Assembly: GCA_002914805.1 (NCBI GenBank)
Contig: JXTB01000153.1
Span: 683,993 to 747,992, forward strand
Direction: 5' to 3'
Source: Parasponia andersonii
Lineage: Eukaryota; Streptophyta; Magnoliopsida; Rosales; Cannabaceae
DNA length: 64,000 bases
The notes beneath the pieces are model-generated. The model worked only from the letters and a program-made list of their open reading frames with translations. It made no database searches and was not told the origin of the DNA. This document shows, piece by piece, positions 47,801 to 58,529 of this stretch. How positions within the stretch are numbered: position 1 is the first letter of the stretch; every line of letters begins with the position of its first letter. The position numbers and the translations under genes are program-made.

Positions 47801-50163
47801 CCATATAATGATTATTAGCATGGAGATTTTCATAGCTAATGTTTCAAACAGATCTTACATATAGCAAAAAAATATTAATCCAATGCTAACGACACCCTGA
47901 AACAAGCGTTTTTTCAGATATCAATCCTGGTTGGCGTGTTTTATGTAAGAAGGATAGTGAATCTGTCGACCACCTTTTCTTGCATTGTCCTTTCGCAGCT
48001 GAACTTTGGTCCATGTTTTTAAAAGAGTTTGGCTTGTCATGGGTGTGGCCTCGTTATAGCAAGGACATTCTACCGACTGATAGTGGTATTCATGGCAATG
48101 GGAGGTAGAAGAAACTGAGGAATGTGGCTATTATGGCTATTTGTTGGTCTTTATGGTTGGAAAGGAATAAGAGAGTTTTTGAGACTTGGAAGGGAATATG
48201 GAGCCTTTGTGGGAGAGAGTCAAAGTCTGGGTGGCTCTTTTGATTTATGATACTAATGGTTCAAAACAATTATTCTTTTCAGATTTAGTTAGGGAGTGGT
48301 GTACCCTGCTCCAAGGTCCAAGATGATTCCTTATCATCTGTTATAATTTTTATATATCATTCTATTTTTCAATATTATATTTCCCTGTTTCTAATAAAAA
48401 ATAATAATCATAATAATAATGACACCCTGAAACAAAAGCGTAATGACAATTATTTTAAGGTCGAGAAAAAGGATATTTAGTAGTTTATTTCATTCAAGGA
48501 ATATTATAGGCAATCTTTATAAAGTTGTCAAACACAAAGTGATCCTAAAGATTTCAGTGAAACTGTAAAACTAATAAAAAGAACATGAACTCCTAACTAA
48601 TCATTAAGTGTTCAGATAAACTGTAATGGGGTGACGAACTCAGCATTATGGGTTAGTATTCCTTTATGCATCTAGGATAACAAATAATACTGCACTGATA
48701 ATAGGAACAATTTTCTGGAAAAATTGCAAACTACCCATCTAAGTTTTTATCTAAAACAGATAAGAAGAAATAAAATTTTCTCAGCACAAACCTTCCTTTG
48801 GAATGTAGACGCATCATTTGCACCTTTTGGTGATTCACTGCAACAAAAGAAGACTTAAAATCTTATATACAAATGATAACAAACTAACGTACACATAATG
48901 TACTAAAGCATTTGCAATCCATGATAGGAAAAAAAAAAAATAGAGGAAGGCGTTGGACTAATTGCTGTGATGCTTCAAACTAGAAGAAACCAAGGGAAGG
49001 TGCAGTGAACTAATCCAAAGTAATATCCACACAAGATTACTCAAAATATGTTTAGCCTTTTTATATTCTATCAGGAAACACGTGTCACTGGTCAGAACCT
49101 ACTTTGTCATTCTTAATTTGTACTTAACACCTAGCAGGCACAAACAAACAAACAGGCAGACAAAAAGTTCTCCACAGGGAAGTTAAGTGGTGAAGACAGG
49201 ATACAGCAAATAAGGTAAGGGAAACACCAACTATAAAACACAACTACCTTCATAATTCATATGCTCACGCAATGTAATACTTAACAATGAAGATTAGTGC
49301 ATGTAGAGGGATTTGTTTTCACCACGTGAACTCATTTACTATTAAAAAATGAACATCTGTCAGACTGGCACAAATAGGCAAGCTTAGTTTTTCTTCTTGT
49401 TCTAACTTTATGTTATCATGATTCATGAACCTGAGAGGTAATAGATTATAAAATGCCTGCAACGAGGAAAGCACATACAGTAATGAAAAGTTAGAATTAC
49501 CCACCTTTCTCTCCATCTTAAAAGAGCTTCTAAAAGGGGTACTGGAGTATGTCGTGCAACCATAGCTAAAGAATCCAATACTTGCTCGTAAGCAGGATCT
49601 GATGGTCGAAGGTACTGAACATCCTGTATATTCCCAATGCAGCAAACCAAAAGAAAGAAAATAAACAAACACACATTCCCCAGTAGAAAATGCTGAACAC
49701 AATGAAACATGTCAATAACATACACTGTTGTGCCCATTCCACACGAATAACTAAGGCATTCACCAGTCTGCCATACAATTATGAAAGATCGTAGAGTCAA
49801 ACACTTTTTTATCTTCAATATTGTTTCTTGTTCTCCTAAAACTCATGAATCTACAATTCATCATTTTACATAACCGAGTTCCAGAGCTAAACACACTGTC
49901 CTAAAAACTAAATTTCAATCTTCATAAATAAGAACAGATGCCAAGGACTCCATCAATGGCGGAATCAGAACGAGATAGTTTATCAGTAAACCTATATCGA
50001 TGCAACCAGAAAGACAAGCTACAGACCACCAAATCACAAACACATACATATATACATTTAGAGAGACCTGTGCTTGAGCCGTCTCGATACGACGGCGCGC
50101 GAGGGGAAGGAAGCGCTGGAGCAGGGCATCCACGATGAGCTTGGCGGCACTTCCAGCTTTCAT
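35825..50163 (-). CDS. Furry/Tao3/Mor2-type cell morphogenesis protein
   Basis: Seventeen coding exons with GT-AG borders join in phase to 2155 aa: 50163-50068, 49623-49505, 48837-48792, 47688-47616, 47535-47478, 47393-47298, 46760-46643, 46573-46307, 45503-45402, 45213-44856, 44772-44659, 44127-43496, 43333-43137, 42461-42239, 41252-41133, 40558-39791 and 38905-35825. The product is a giant alpha-helical repeat protein; Furry-type proteins scaffold NDR/LATS-like kinases and control polarised growth in yeast, flies and, by inference, plants. The N terminus [18 protein letters not shown] and the exon 12 block [20 protein letters not shown] match my memory of plant members such as At5g15680. 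The last exon alone encodes 1026 residues, with a Ser/Gly-rich linker around 37740-38060. A weak donor (ATTG/GTAACC) lies just before the stop, so the final seven residues may be replaced by another exon. Family is secure. Confidence 0.9.
47891..48435 (+). mobile_element. 5'-truncated LINE with 15-bp target duplications in Furry intron 3
   Basis: GACACCCTGAAACAA occurs at 47891-47905 and again at 48421-48435, flanking 515 bp. The insert encodes, on the plus strand, [20 protein letters not shown] and then [12 protein letters not shown]. This is the zinc-knuckle (zf-RVT) end of a LINE ORF2. [20 protein letters not shown] follows, and a TAA-rich tail (48396-48420) precedes the right duplication. 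It is opposite in orientation to the host gene. One stop breaks the frame. Short length, 3' tail and perfect duplications show a typical target-primed insertion. Confidence 0.88.
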
Positions 50164-50365
50164 TTTCGTGTGTATCGTTTACCCCTCTCCCTGCGATTCC
50201 CCTATTGAGGTTCGAGCCCTACGCTCGCATTCGCTTAGGGAGGCCCCAAATTCGAAAACCCTAGAAATGCAGAGGAAAAACGGAATCAGTTGAAATAGGT
50301 GATACGAATATTAAGTAAGTAAATGGAACTGAGAATTTGCAGCGTTTGGGGATCGTCACCACCTC

Positions 50366-50412
<47 letters not shown>

Positions 50413-50420
50413 TTAGCGAA
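50164..50420 (-). promoter_or_regulatory. 5' UTR and proximal promoter of the Furry-like gene
   Basis: Contains a telo-box-like AAACCCTAG (plus strand, about 50246-50254) and a CT run at 50369-50409, which reads GA on the coding strand. GA/CT runs close to plant transcription starts are common and can bind BPC/GAGA-type factors. The transcription start is not defined. Confidence 0.5.
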
Positions 50421-52372
50421 CCAGATCGTTTGTTTGTACGTAGTTCGTACAACAAATTAATAACGGCTTTTTTAAATTTATTTTTATTTCATTTTTCGCT
50501 TTCTTTTTTTTTTTTGGGAGGGGGGGTGCGTTTTGTTCTGTTTCATATCCTGCGTTTATATTTTTTAAAAAAATAAATAATATTTTTGCTTCGGAATCTG
50601 GACCCAAGCCAGCAATGCACGCACCCAGGCCTCAGTGCCAGCCTCAACTTGGACAAAATTAAATACACCTTTGGTTTAGCGTATGCTTATGCCATCCAAA
50701 GTATCTATGAACCACTTTTAAATTTTTAGAAAATTAATTTCATCCACGTCATCAATATTCCATCGGTAGAATGATTTGGGTGAATCTTTTGCTTTACAAA
50801 GTATAGCCTACGACCCCGTATAGGATAACTTCTCATAAAGGATAAAGGATAAGTAAAATTCTTAGAAGACCTTTTTTATAAAAAATTTTTGTCCCTGTAT
50901 TTTCTTAAAGTTGGTTTTTAATTTAAAAAAATTATGAGAATGTATCTAAACACTCGTAACATTTTAAGAGTGTTTTAAAAGTCATGTCAAATGGGCACAA
51001 AGTAAGTTTTGATAAAGCATGACCAATAATACTAAAAATATGAGATTATAAAATTAAAAATTTTCTTCCTTCCACAACAATTCAAGTGCTACTTCTTTTT
51101 TCTAGAATTATCTGCATCGTATACTTTGAAGGAGGTCTTGTGCTGTTGATAGAATTATTGATGGTTGGAGAAATTAATGGCAGATATGAAAGAAGAAGAC
51201 GAGAATGGTTTTGTGATATGGGAGGAAAGATGTTTTAGGAGAGGGAGTACGCTAAATTGGTTATGAAACGTAATTCGTACACCGTTTTTAATAACACGAT
51301 GTAAAAGATGTCATATTTTATCAAACATCATTGGCAATTTACCAAATTCCAATTGAAAACATATTTGAATATTATGTAAAACTATATTAAATGACACTTC
51401 AATTTGAAATTCTGTTAGGGGTATAGACCTCAAATTTCTCATAATTCAAGTATACCATAACACTATTACTTGATGTTTTCCAAATAGACTACTTAACAAT
51501 GCTTTCTCATGGAAATCGTATATCTTTCCATGAAACGTAAGTCCACATACTTTTTAAATGACAAAAGTTATCATTTTGTAATACGTAAATTTGAAATTTA
51601 AATATACGTTATATTACATAATTATTAAATATTACATCAAATTCTCATGTACTGTTCCTTTCAAAAAAAAAATTCTCATGTACTACAAGAGACGGGCATT
51701 TCTATTTTTTTATCCATTAGTCGGATTTATTTTTCAAAACAAAAAAAACAATTTTATGTTTCAAAACTTGTACACATTGACTTAATCACTCCTTTTTTTT
51801 GATAAAAAAAAAACACTAAAATGACAATTCGAGCTATGATATAACGACACAATACAAATATAACACAATTTTTTGTAAATTATGATCAAATAAAAAGAAT
51901 ATGGGTTGAAGTTAGGTTAACCATCCTAACAGAAATTAAAAAATATGTTGGATATGGGTCAACTCGCTTGATTTAAACTTGAAACGGCAAAATATATATT
52001 TATATATATAATTAAATTATAAAAAAATTATTTAATTATTTATCATTATTAATATGGATATATTTAATTTAATTTATACAATATAAGTATTCAAGATTAT
52101 AAGTTATTAATTATATTTATAAATTATACTTAATTTATTTGTTTTGAAATGAGACAATAATAATTTAGAAAAATAAAATATAAATAGAAAAATATCATAA
52201 TTGGTCAAAAGTAAATTGATAAGTAAAAATTAAGTTATTTATGAAAGTGGTCGTGTGGGTCAGATTCTAGACTCACTGACACGAATACCCACGGCTAAAA
52301 AACTGCATTACTAACAAAGACCAGAATAAGCTAAAACATCAATAGAAAAATACAGTGGCGTTTCATACAGTC
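50421..52372. other. AT-rich intergenic region
   Basis: No gene was recognised. A stretch at about 51900-52310 has CACGAC- and GGGTCA-like words at its edges (TGGGTCAACTCG, GTGGGTCAGATTC), resembling fragments of non-autonomous hAT or Mutator-like repeats. I could not define its ends. Confidence 0.5.
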
Positions 52373-52700
52373 AATAAGAACTAAAACGACATTTAAAAGC
52401 ATAAGAAGTCAAGCCATGAGTGACTATGTTTCGCGACCGACGGACGCGGCTAGAAGTAGCATTGCCAAGCTTCACAAGATTGACAGCGATGTCAATGATA
52501 ACATGACCTTCTACGAAAATAGGTTTGGGATTGTTGATGGCCGAGGTGGCTTTACAAGAATCATTTTCCACCGTGAATATCTTGAAGTCAAGAATCATGA
52601 TGTTCAGCAAACGAATGTCCTCCCGAATTTGTTGGAGCGGTATCTCACCAGCTGTCCACGTATCTCTGAACCGCCGATGATGTGTTCTCTAACTGTACAA
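52373..52700 (-). pseudogene. RNase H-domain remnant (RVT_3 type)
   Basis: The minus-strand frame reads IREDIRLLNIMILDFKIF and then VENDSCKATSAINNPKP. It continues with GHVIIDIAVNLVKLGNAT and ends with VRRSRNIVTHGLTSYAF. The ESD-like aspartate motif followed by the R-x-x-N-x-x-x-H/A-x-L-x-x-x-A ending is typical of RNase H domains of plant LINEs and of stand-alone RVT_3 genes. Only the second half of the domain is present. It lies just left of the Ty3/gypsy element. Confidence 0.5.
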
Positions 52701-52789
52701 GTGTCCTCATTATCCCAAAGTATTCTGAACTCTAAGCAGGGTCGGAGAGGCAGGGGTGACCGCCCGCAAAGACTCTTCGATGCTTAAGT

Positions 52790-53799
52790 CAGTGGTATTG
52801 CCTTTGATACAGAGTAACAAGGAATTAGTTCAGTATATGTATATGTTTATTTCTTGCTCATAAGCTTTTTTTATATATTTATTTCTGTAAGCGTACATGC
52901 CCCTGCGAGAACGTATGGCTCATATATATATAGTCTTGAGATCATGAACCATATGGGTCTCAATCTCAGGACTGAGTACCTTTATGCTCATAGTCTTTTT
53001 CAGAAGTCATAGGCCGAGATTTCCGTAATCTCCTTTGTATCGCCGTAGCTTGATTTCCGTCGCCTCCTACGGCTTGAATCTGTCAGGGGTGAGATTTGGA
53101 TGAATTGCCCTTCTGTCAGGACGGCTTGCCATTTGCGCACGCCTACCCAGGATCACATTAAATGCTCTGTCTGGGTCTAGAATCGTGAGTTGCTTTCCAT
53201 TGTATTCAGATGGAAGACCCTTGGGGCTTCCGACCCCCCAGCTGTCAAGGTAAAGGTCGGACTGGGCGGGCCTGTCCAGGGTCCGTGATGGGCCTGACCC
53301 TAACCTTGGGAAGCCCAATAACTGATTTGGTATCACGTGCAGCCCGCGTGGCCTTTAGCTAATCACTCTCGATAGCTGTCAGATGGTGGGCCATGTTTGT
53401 GACCTGTTCTGCCATTTAATCGTTCACGTGGTGCATGATTTGGGAATGGGTCCCACAACTGCCCCTATTTCCCTACTTGATGGATTTGTATCTATCAAGT
53501 GGAGAAATCGTTTATCTGTTCCTCTAATCCGGGGGATGCACGTGGTTCCCCCTTTACTGATGCAGAGGCATACCATCCCATATTACGAAACCTGTTTGAA
53601 TTTTGAAATTCCGACTATTCAGTCTTCCTCATTCTCCTCTTTTCTAGAAAAACTCTTCGGCTTCCCTTCTATAAAAAGCCCAATTGCGTTCGTTTGCCTC
53701 TTTACCAAAATCTTTAATCATTCCAGCCTCATAAAATCCTAGGGTTTCCGCTTTCTTCTCCTCTAAAGACTTTCATTCTTCCAGTCGCGTTTCAGAATA
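52790..53799 (-). repeat. Probable 3' LTR and promoter of the antisense gene
   Basis: This region lies between the RNase H scrap and the first exon of the antisense gene. It is GC-richer toward the right. A TATA-like TATAAAA lies at about 53670-53676, about 130 bp before the antisense start codon. A pyrimidine-rich stretch (TTTCCGCTTTCTTCTCCTCT, about 53746-53765) reads as a polypurine tract on the minus strand and could mark the LTR border. A hairpin lies at 52933-52972. LTR identity is inferred from position only. Confidence 0.35.
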
Positions 53800-56700
53800 A
53801 TGGCTTCAAGTCAAAACCAGGAATTGCACCCCGTTGTGGATTCAGAGCTGGATTCACTGAAGAGGCAGCTCTGCCTCCCCGGAGGAGTGATGCTGCAATG
53901 GGTTGAGGGCCCTGTGGACTGGTACCTTCGTCCTTGCACCCCCGAGGGTTCCATCGTCTTGGGCAGGAAGCATCTGGACTGGCTGCGATTCCCTCTTCTT
54001 CCCCTAATCCACCAATTCTTTGCTTTGACGGGAATCCATCCGATGCAGCTGAATGCAAATAGGATCATGATTCTGATGGGGCTTTCTGCCCTGTCAGTTA
54101 TCTATAACATGCATATTGACCTGGAGGTGGTCTTTTATGCTTATAAGCTTATCCTCATCCCCAAGAAGGGCTCCTACCCCACCTTCTACCTCCACCCGCT
54201 GCCAGGGCATCATATCTTTTGGGGGTTGCCGTGGTCGGACAAACAATGAGACTCTCACGCCAGACTATATGCCGTTGGAGGGGCGTGGTGCTCCCTTTGG
54301 GTAAACGGAGAGCATTTCCAAGTCCCCTCAGTCTTCCTGCAGAGTAAGTGTTAGGTCGTGATCTTTGGGTCTGCTCCTTCTCTCGATATTATTGTTCATG
54401 TTATTTTGTCTTGTGCAGCCTCGGCAGAAGAAAACAGGTTTGAGCCGCATTTGTCGGCAGGGCGGCTTAAAGGCCTAGAGGGGATCATAATCTTCGGCTC
54501 TCCGGGGGAATGCAGGCATATTCAGGCCGTCTTCAACCCCCTAATGATGAATCTGATGCCCAGGATGGTTTCATACCTCTCATTACCCTTGGATACCTGG
54601 GTCATCACCAAACATCTGCGGAGCCGACTCGACGCCTCTGCCCTGAATCGATTTCGCCGGGACGAAAATGATCGGATCACCATGGCGAGTCAGTAGGTTA
54701 CGGCTTCAAGCCAGTTGGCGGGGACCAACGATCTGGTGACATCGTCTAACCACAAGCTCGAGGAGGTCGTGAGGCTTATGGCCTAGGAGTGCATCAGGCT
54801 CCGTAAGGAATAAAATGCCGCCTCCAAGAGGGCTAGGGGTAAGTTCATTTTCATGTCTTTGAGTCTTTGTGGGTCGGACTATGACCGCGAGCTAATCTCG
54901 TTATTTGTTCTTCACAGGTTCTGAGACAGGCCCGTCGGCTGGCCCCTCACCCGTTAAGGGGGGAGCCGCGGCACCTAAAGCTCACGCCAAAGCACCCGCT
55001 GGCCGGCGCCTTGCGGTGCTTTCAGGAGGAGAAAAGCCAGCGGTCCCCCGCTCCGACGCAGGTGGATCTCCATCCTGGGGACCGTCTGTCACCCGGATCG
55101 TGCACGGGGAAGAGACAGCACCGAGTCCGACTGGGGGGTCTGCTGTAGTGATCTCGTCCACCCTGACTCTAGTTTGAAATCGAGTGCTGTTAGCCTCAGT
55201 GGAGAGATCGCCGAGCTCAGTGGGGGAACTCCGAGATTGAAATCTAGACTATCCTCCCCCGGTCCCTACAAAGCGGTAACGTAAGGTCGGCTCGTCTAAC
55301 GAGGAAGAGGGCCGGGTGGAGAAGAGGGGCAGGGTCACCCCCTTGTCTGACAGTGACGACGATAGGGCAACACTGACCCTTCTAAGGAGAAAACGGTCAG
55401 CACGCAACGTCCTACCCAAAGGAGGTGCACCGCCTCCCACCGTGGCTGATGGCGCTGGACTTCCCTCAGTCTCTATCGCCATTGCCTTGGAGGCATGCTC
55501 GATGGGCGGAGAGGGTGCCCTTGCGGCCAGCGGGGTAGGGACGTGTTCCCCGGGTATGGGCGATACCCAAAGGGAGGGTCCAACCACAGAGTCGGAGCTG
55601 GAGGTGCTCACGTCGGAGAATATCAAGCTCGTCACCACCCGCATCTTTGTGAAGGTTTGTTACACTCGGTTACTTCTATATTTTTCAACACCTTTACTAA
55701 ATGTTGACTCCCCCTTTGTTGTTTAACTTGCAGCTGTCTGCCATCCAGTCCTTCTACTCTTCTCGTGTCAGGGATCTTACCAAGGAGCTGAGTTCCCATT
55801 CTACACTGGCCGAGCACAGCGAGACCGCCCTTGCCGAATTGAGGTCTGACTTCGATATATATCGGAGCCTTGAGGAGGCAAGGGTCAGCAGCGCGGTGGC
55901 TCACGCTCTGAGTGTCGAGAGGACCAGACGCGAGGAGCTGGCTGCGAGACTGGCTCAGGCGGAGGCTGACAAACTTGCCCAATTCGAAGCTGCCAGACTG
56001 GCCCAGGGCATACTGAGGATCAAGGAGCAAGAGCTACAGAGTGCGGGGGTAGCGATGGGATTGGCCTTCATTGCTCGTGACCAGGCTGTTGAGGATGCCA
56101 AGGAAGCGAGAAAAACCGAGGCGGCAGCCAAGCTAGAGGCCCACACTCTGCAACACAGACTTGACCGATCCCATGAGGTAAACCGATATCTCTTTTTGGA
56201 CCACAAAAATCTGCTCAGGTGGAGATGTCTCATAAACACTGCGAGAACCTCGCTGGTATTAACTCTTTATTGGTCGACTTATCACTGCGGCAGACAGAGC
56301 TCAGGTTGGTGGCGCTGAAGGATAGACTGACGGACGCGGAGAAATTAAAGACAAGGTACCAGGGGCAGGTGGACGTCCTTTCTGCAGAAAGCTATAGGTC
56401 TGGCTAGGAGAATAGAGAATTTGAAAACCACGCTGAGGTGGTGACGCCAGACCAATTTGACGATCAGAAAGGCGTCGAGAGGGACCATTACTCCGTCAAG
56501 CACTATATGTAGCAGCTCGGGGACGAGATCAGTATCACCTACCCAGCCGACGTGCCGGAGATGCTTGCCATGGAAAAGGACGAGCCCTCTATATCTGCTC
56601 CTGGCACCATAGAGCTTGTCCCCGCTTCTAGTCCGCCATATCAAACTCTGGAAGCCCTTGATATTCAGCCTAGCCTTGGGATCTCAACTGGTGAAGAGTC

Positions 56701-56809
56701 TGGCGCAGTCATTGTATCTAGTGATGAATCTGACCCTGCCATGCCACCCTCCACCGGGGCTGGTCCAAGCAATGGGATTGGCCGCGCTCCCATGGACGGA
56801 GGTAACTAG
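53800..56809 (+). pseudogene. Five-exon antisense gene of the Tat element ('putative gypsy type transposon' family)
   Basis: Five exons with GT-AG borders join in phase: 53800-54343, 54419-54838, 54918-55654, 55734-56177 and 56219-56809 (about 911 codons). The first exon encodes a domain like the plant 'putative gypsy type transposon' family, with PLLPLIHQFFALTGIHPMQL as landmark. The middle is Pro/Ala/Gly-rich and acidic. Exon 4 and early exon 5 form a strongly predicted coiled coil rich in Ala, Glu, Arg and Leu. About nine in-frame stops (for example at 54247, 54694, 54784, 54811) break it; I see no frameshift. The function is unknown. Tat elements such as Grande and Retand carry extra ORFs here, some antisense. 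It points opposite to gag-pol and has its own TATA-like site. Confidence 0.65.
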
Positions 56810-57580
56810 GGTCTCTGACTTTGTATATTTGTAATGCTGACCTTCGTTGTAAACCTTCAATCAAATAATAAGAATCGTGCAATTCTCCTTAGTCTATTTT
56901 CTTTTTCTTTATTAACCGCGTCCGACTGTCTGTATAAATAATTGTATGGACTCGATTTCGGACTATTAGTGAGTCTTCCTTGGGTCATGACTGCCAAGAT
57001 TAGTTCTGGAGATAGGGGTACGAGTTTTGAATCATCCGATTTCATGGAGGCATAACTCTTGTTATAACTTGTTTTGGTAGAGTTCGACCCGCGCATGTGG
57101 CTGGATTTTTCTGACCCTAAGTGGGACCGTGCTCGAAACCAACTCCAAGGATTGGTCGACCATTGTTTGGATCCGTCGTTGCAAAGGAGAAGGCCTGGGC
57201 TTGGCTCTTACTGGGAGCAAACAGGGCATTATCACTCCGACATTTTCTTAAGAGTCCGCACTAGACCTGTATCCCGCATGAGTGCTCACCACCATTAACT
57301 GCGCGCTTTGTACTTTTAGGTCATAATAAACAGGCTTTAATTTTGATTTCTGTCTTTATGTTTTGGTTTGGTTCTGGACTACTTCTAACGGGTAGACTCC
57401 AAATCCGTTCACGCCCTGATCATGCAAAAATAGATCATCCCAAGGCTAGAGTCTGTTTCCCTTTAGCTCTTCGTGTAGCCAAAACATTCCTTAGGGAGGG
57501 TCCACTTCCAATGGGTGGATCCCGACCCTACTTTCCTTTAGCTCTTCGTGTAGCTAAAAGTATTCCTTGGGGGGTCCACT
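56810..57580. other. Non-coding spacer of the Tat element
   Basis: This lies between the antisense gene and the tandem array. It contains two copies of a roughly 75-bp unit starting CTTTAGCTCTTCGTGTAGC (57461 and 57536), and a pyrimidine stretch near 56893-56915. No coding sequence was recognised. Confidence 0.55.
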
Positions 57581-58275
57581 GGTAAGCTTTTGGTTGCAGA
57601 GCAGTTTCTTCTTCGTACGTTTTCTTAGACTGTCGACGAGCGACGTGATTCCCATAGTACGAGCGTTTTTGAGATCTGCTGGCAAACTTTTGATTGCACA
57701 GCAGTTTCCTCTTCACACGTTTTTTCGGGTCATCGACGAGCGACGTGAGTCCCATAGTGCGAGTGTTTTTGAGGTCTGCTGGCAAGATTTTGTTGCACAA
57801 CTATTTCCTCCTCACACGTTTTCTCGGGTCGTCGACGAGCGACGTGAGTCCCATAGTGCGAGTGTTTTTGAGGTCTGCTGGCAAGATTTTGTTGCACCGT
57901 TATTTCCTCCTCGCACGTTTTCTCGGGTCGTCGACGAGCGACGTGAGTCCCATAGTGCGAGCATTTTTGAGGTCTGCTGGCAAGATTTTGTTGCATAGCT
58001 ATTTCCTCCTTGCACGTTTTCTCGGGTCATCGACGAGCAACGTGAGTCCCATAGTGCGGGCATTTTTGAGGTCTGCTAGCAAGATTTTGTTACGCAGTAG
58101 TTTCCTCTTTACACATTTTCTCGGGTCATTGATGAGCGACGTAAGTCCCATAGTGCGAGCATTTTTGAGGTCTGCTGGCAAGATTTTGTTGCACAGCTAT
58201 TTCTTCCTCGCACGTTTTCTCGGGTGATCGACGAGCGACGTGAGTCCCATAGTGCGAGCATTTTTTTGTGAGTAA
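57580..58275. repeat. 99-bp tandem array in the 3' region of the Tat element
   Basis: The landmark CGACGTGAGT (with variants) starts at 57641, 57741, 57840, 57939, 58038, 58137 and 58236, giving one 100-bp and five 99-bp steps. About seven copies are present. Because 99 is divisible by three, frames in both strands stay open and simulate 33-residue repeat proteins; I treat those as by-products. Tandem arrays downstream of pol are known from Tat elements and can seed satellite DNA. Confidence 0.93.
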
Positions 58276-58282
58276 TACGTAA

Positions 58283-58408
58283 GGTCTGCAACTGCGGCAG
58301 ACCCTATTTCTTGGCAACACGAAACGTTAGATCTGCCTCCGTGAGCAGACCCATTCTCGTGGGTCACATGCATGAATAGTGCATGGGGTCTGCCACTGTG
58401 GGCAGACC
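58283..58408. repeat. Three consecutive GGTCTGC/GCAGACC hairpins
   Basis: Arms lie at 58283-58289/58297-58303, 58330-58336/58345-58351 and 58387-58393/58402-58408, each with a loop of 7-8 bases. The middle copy has GATCTGC as left arm. Spacing is 47 and 57 bases. They lie between the 99-bp array and the end of pol. Confidence 0.85.
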
Positions 58409-58529
58409 CTTTTTGCATAGCGATCCGTAAGATGAATCTAAGCGGCAAAAAAAAGAACTTGACCTGTTTTGGATTTAAGCTCGTTAATAATATAAGCATT
58501 CTCATGGTCTTATATCATATGCATGTGCC

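Noticed and set aside
47906..48420. Possible extra exon of the Furry-like gene
   Set aside because: It is opposite in strand and flanked by perfect target duplications, so it is an inserted LINE piece.
50190..50230. tRNA-like TTCGAGCCC word
   Set aside because: No cloverleaf arms could be built around it; it lies in the leader of the Furry-like gene.
51900..52310. Complete non-autonomous hAT element
   Set aside because: Only a few short words resemble one; no inverted ends or target duplication were found.
52416..52787. 123-codon plus-strand frame as a gene
   Set aside because: It is the antisense shadow of the recognisable RNase H frame on the minus strand.
55249..55644. 131-codon minus-strand frame
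   Set aside because: Antisense shadow of exon 3 of the plus-strand gene, which has coherent splice sites and frame.
57567..58227. 33-residue repeat proteins readable on both strands
   Set aside because: They follow automatically from a 99-bp tandem unit without stops; there is no start context, domain or neighbour support.
57580..58275. CRISPR-like array
   Set aside because: The units are adjacent and similar along their whole length, with no unique spacers, and the genome is a plant nuclear one.
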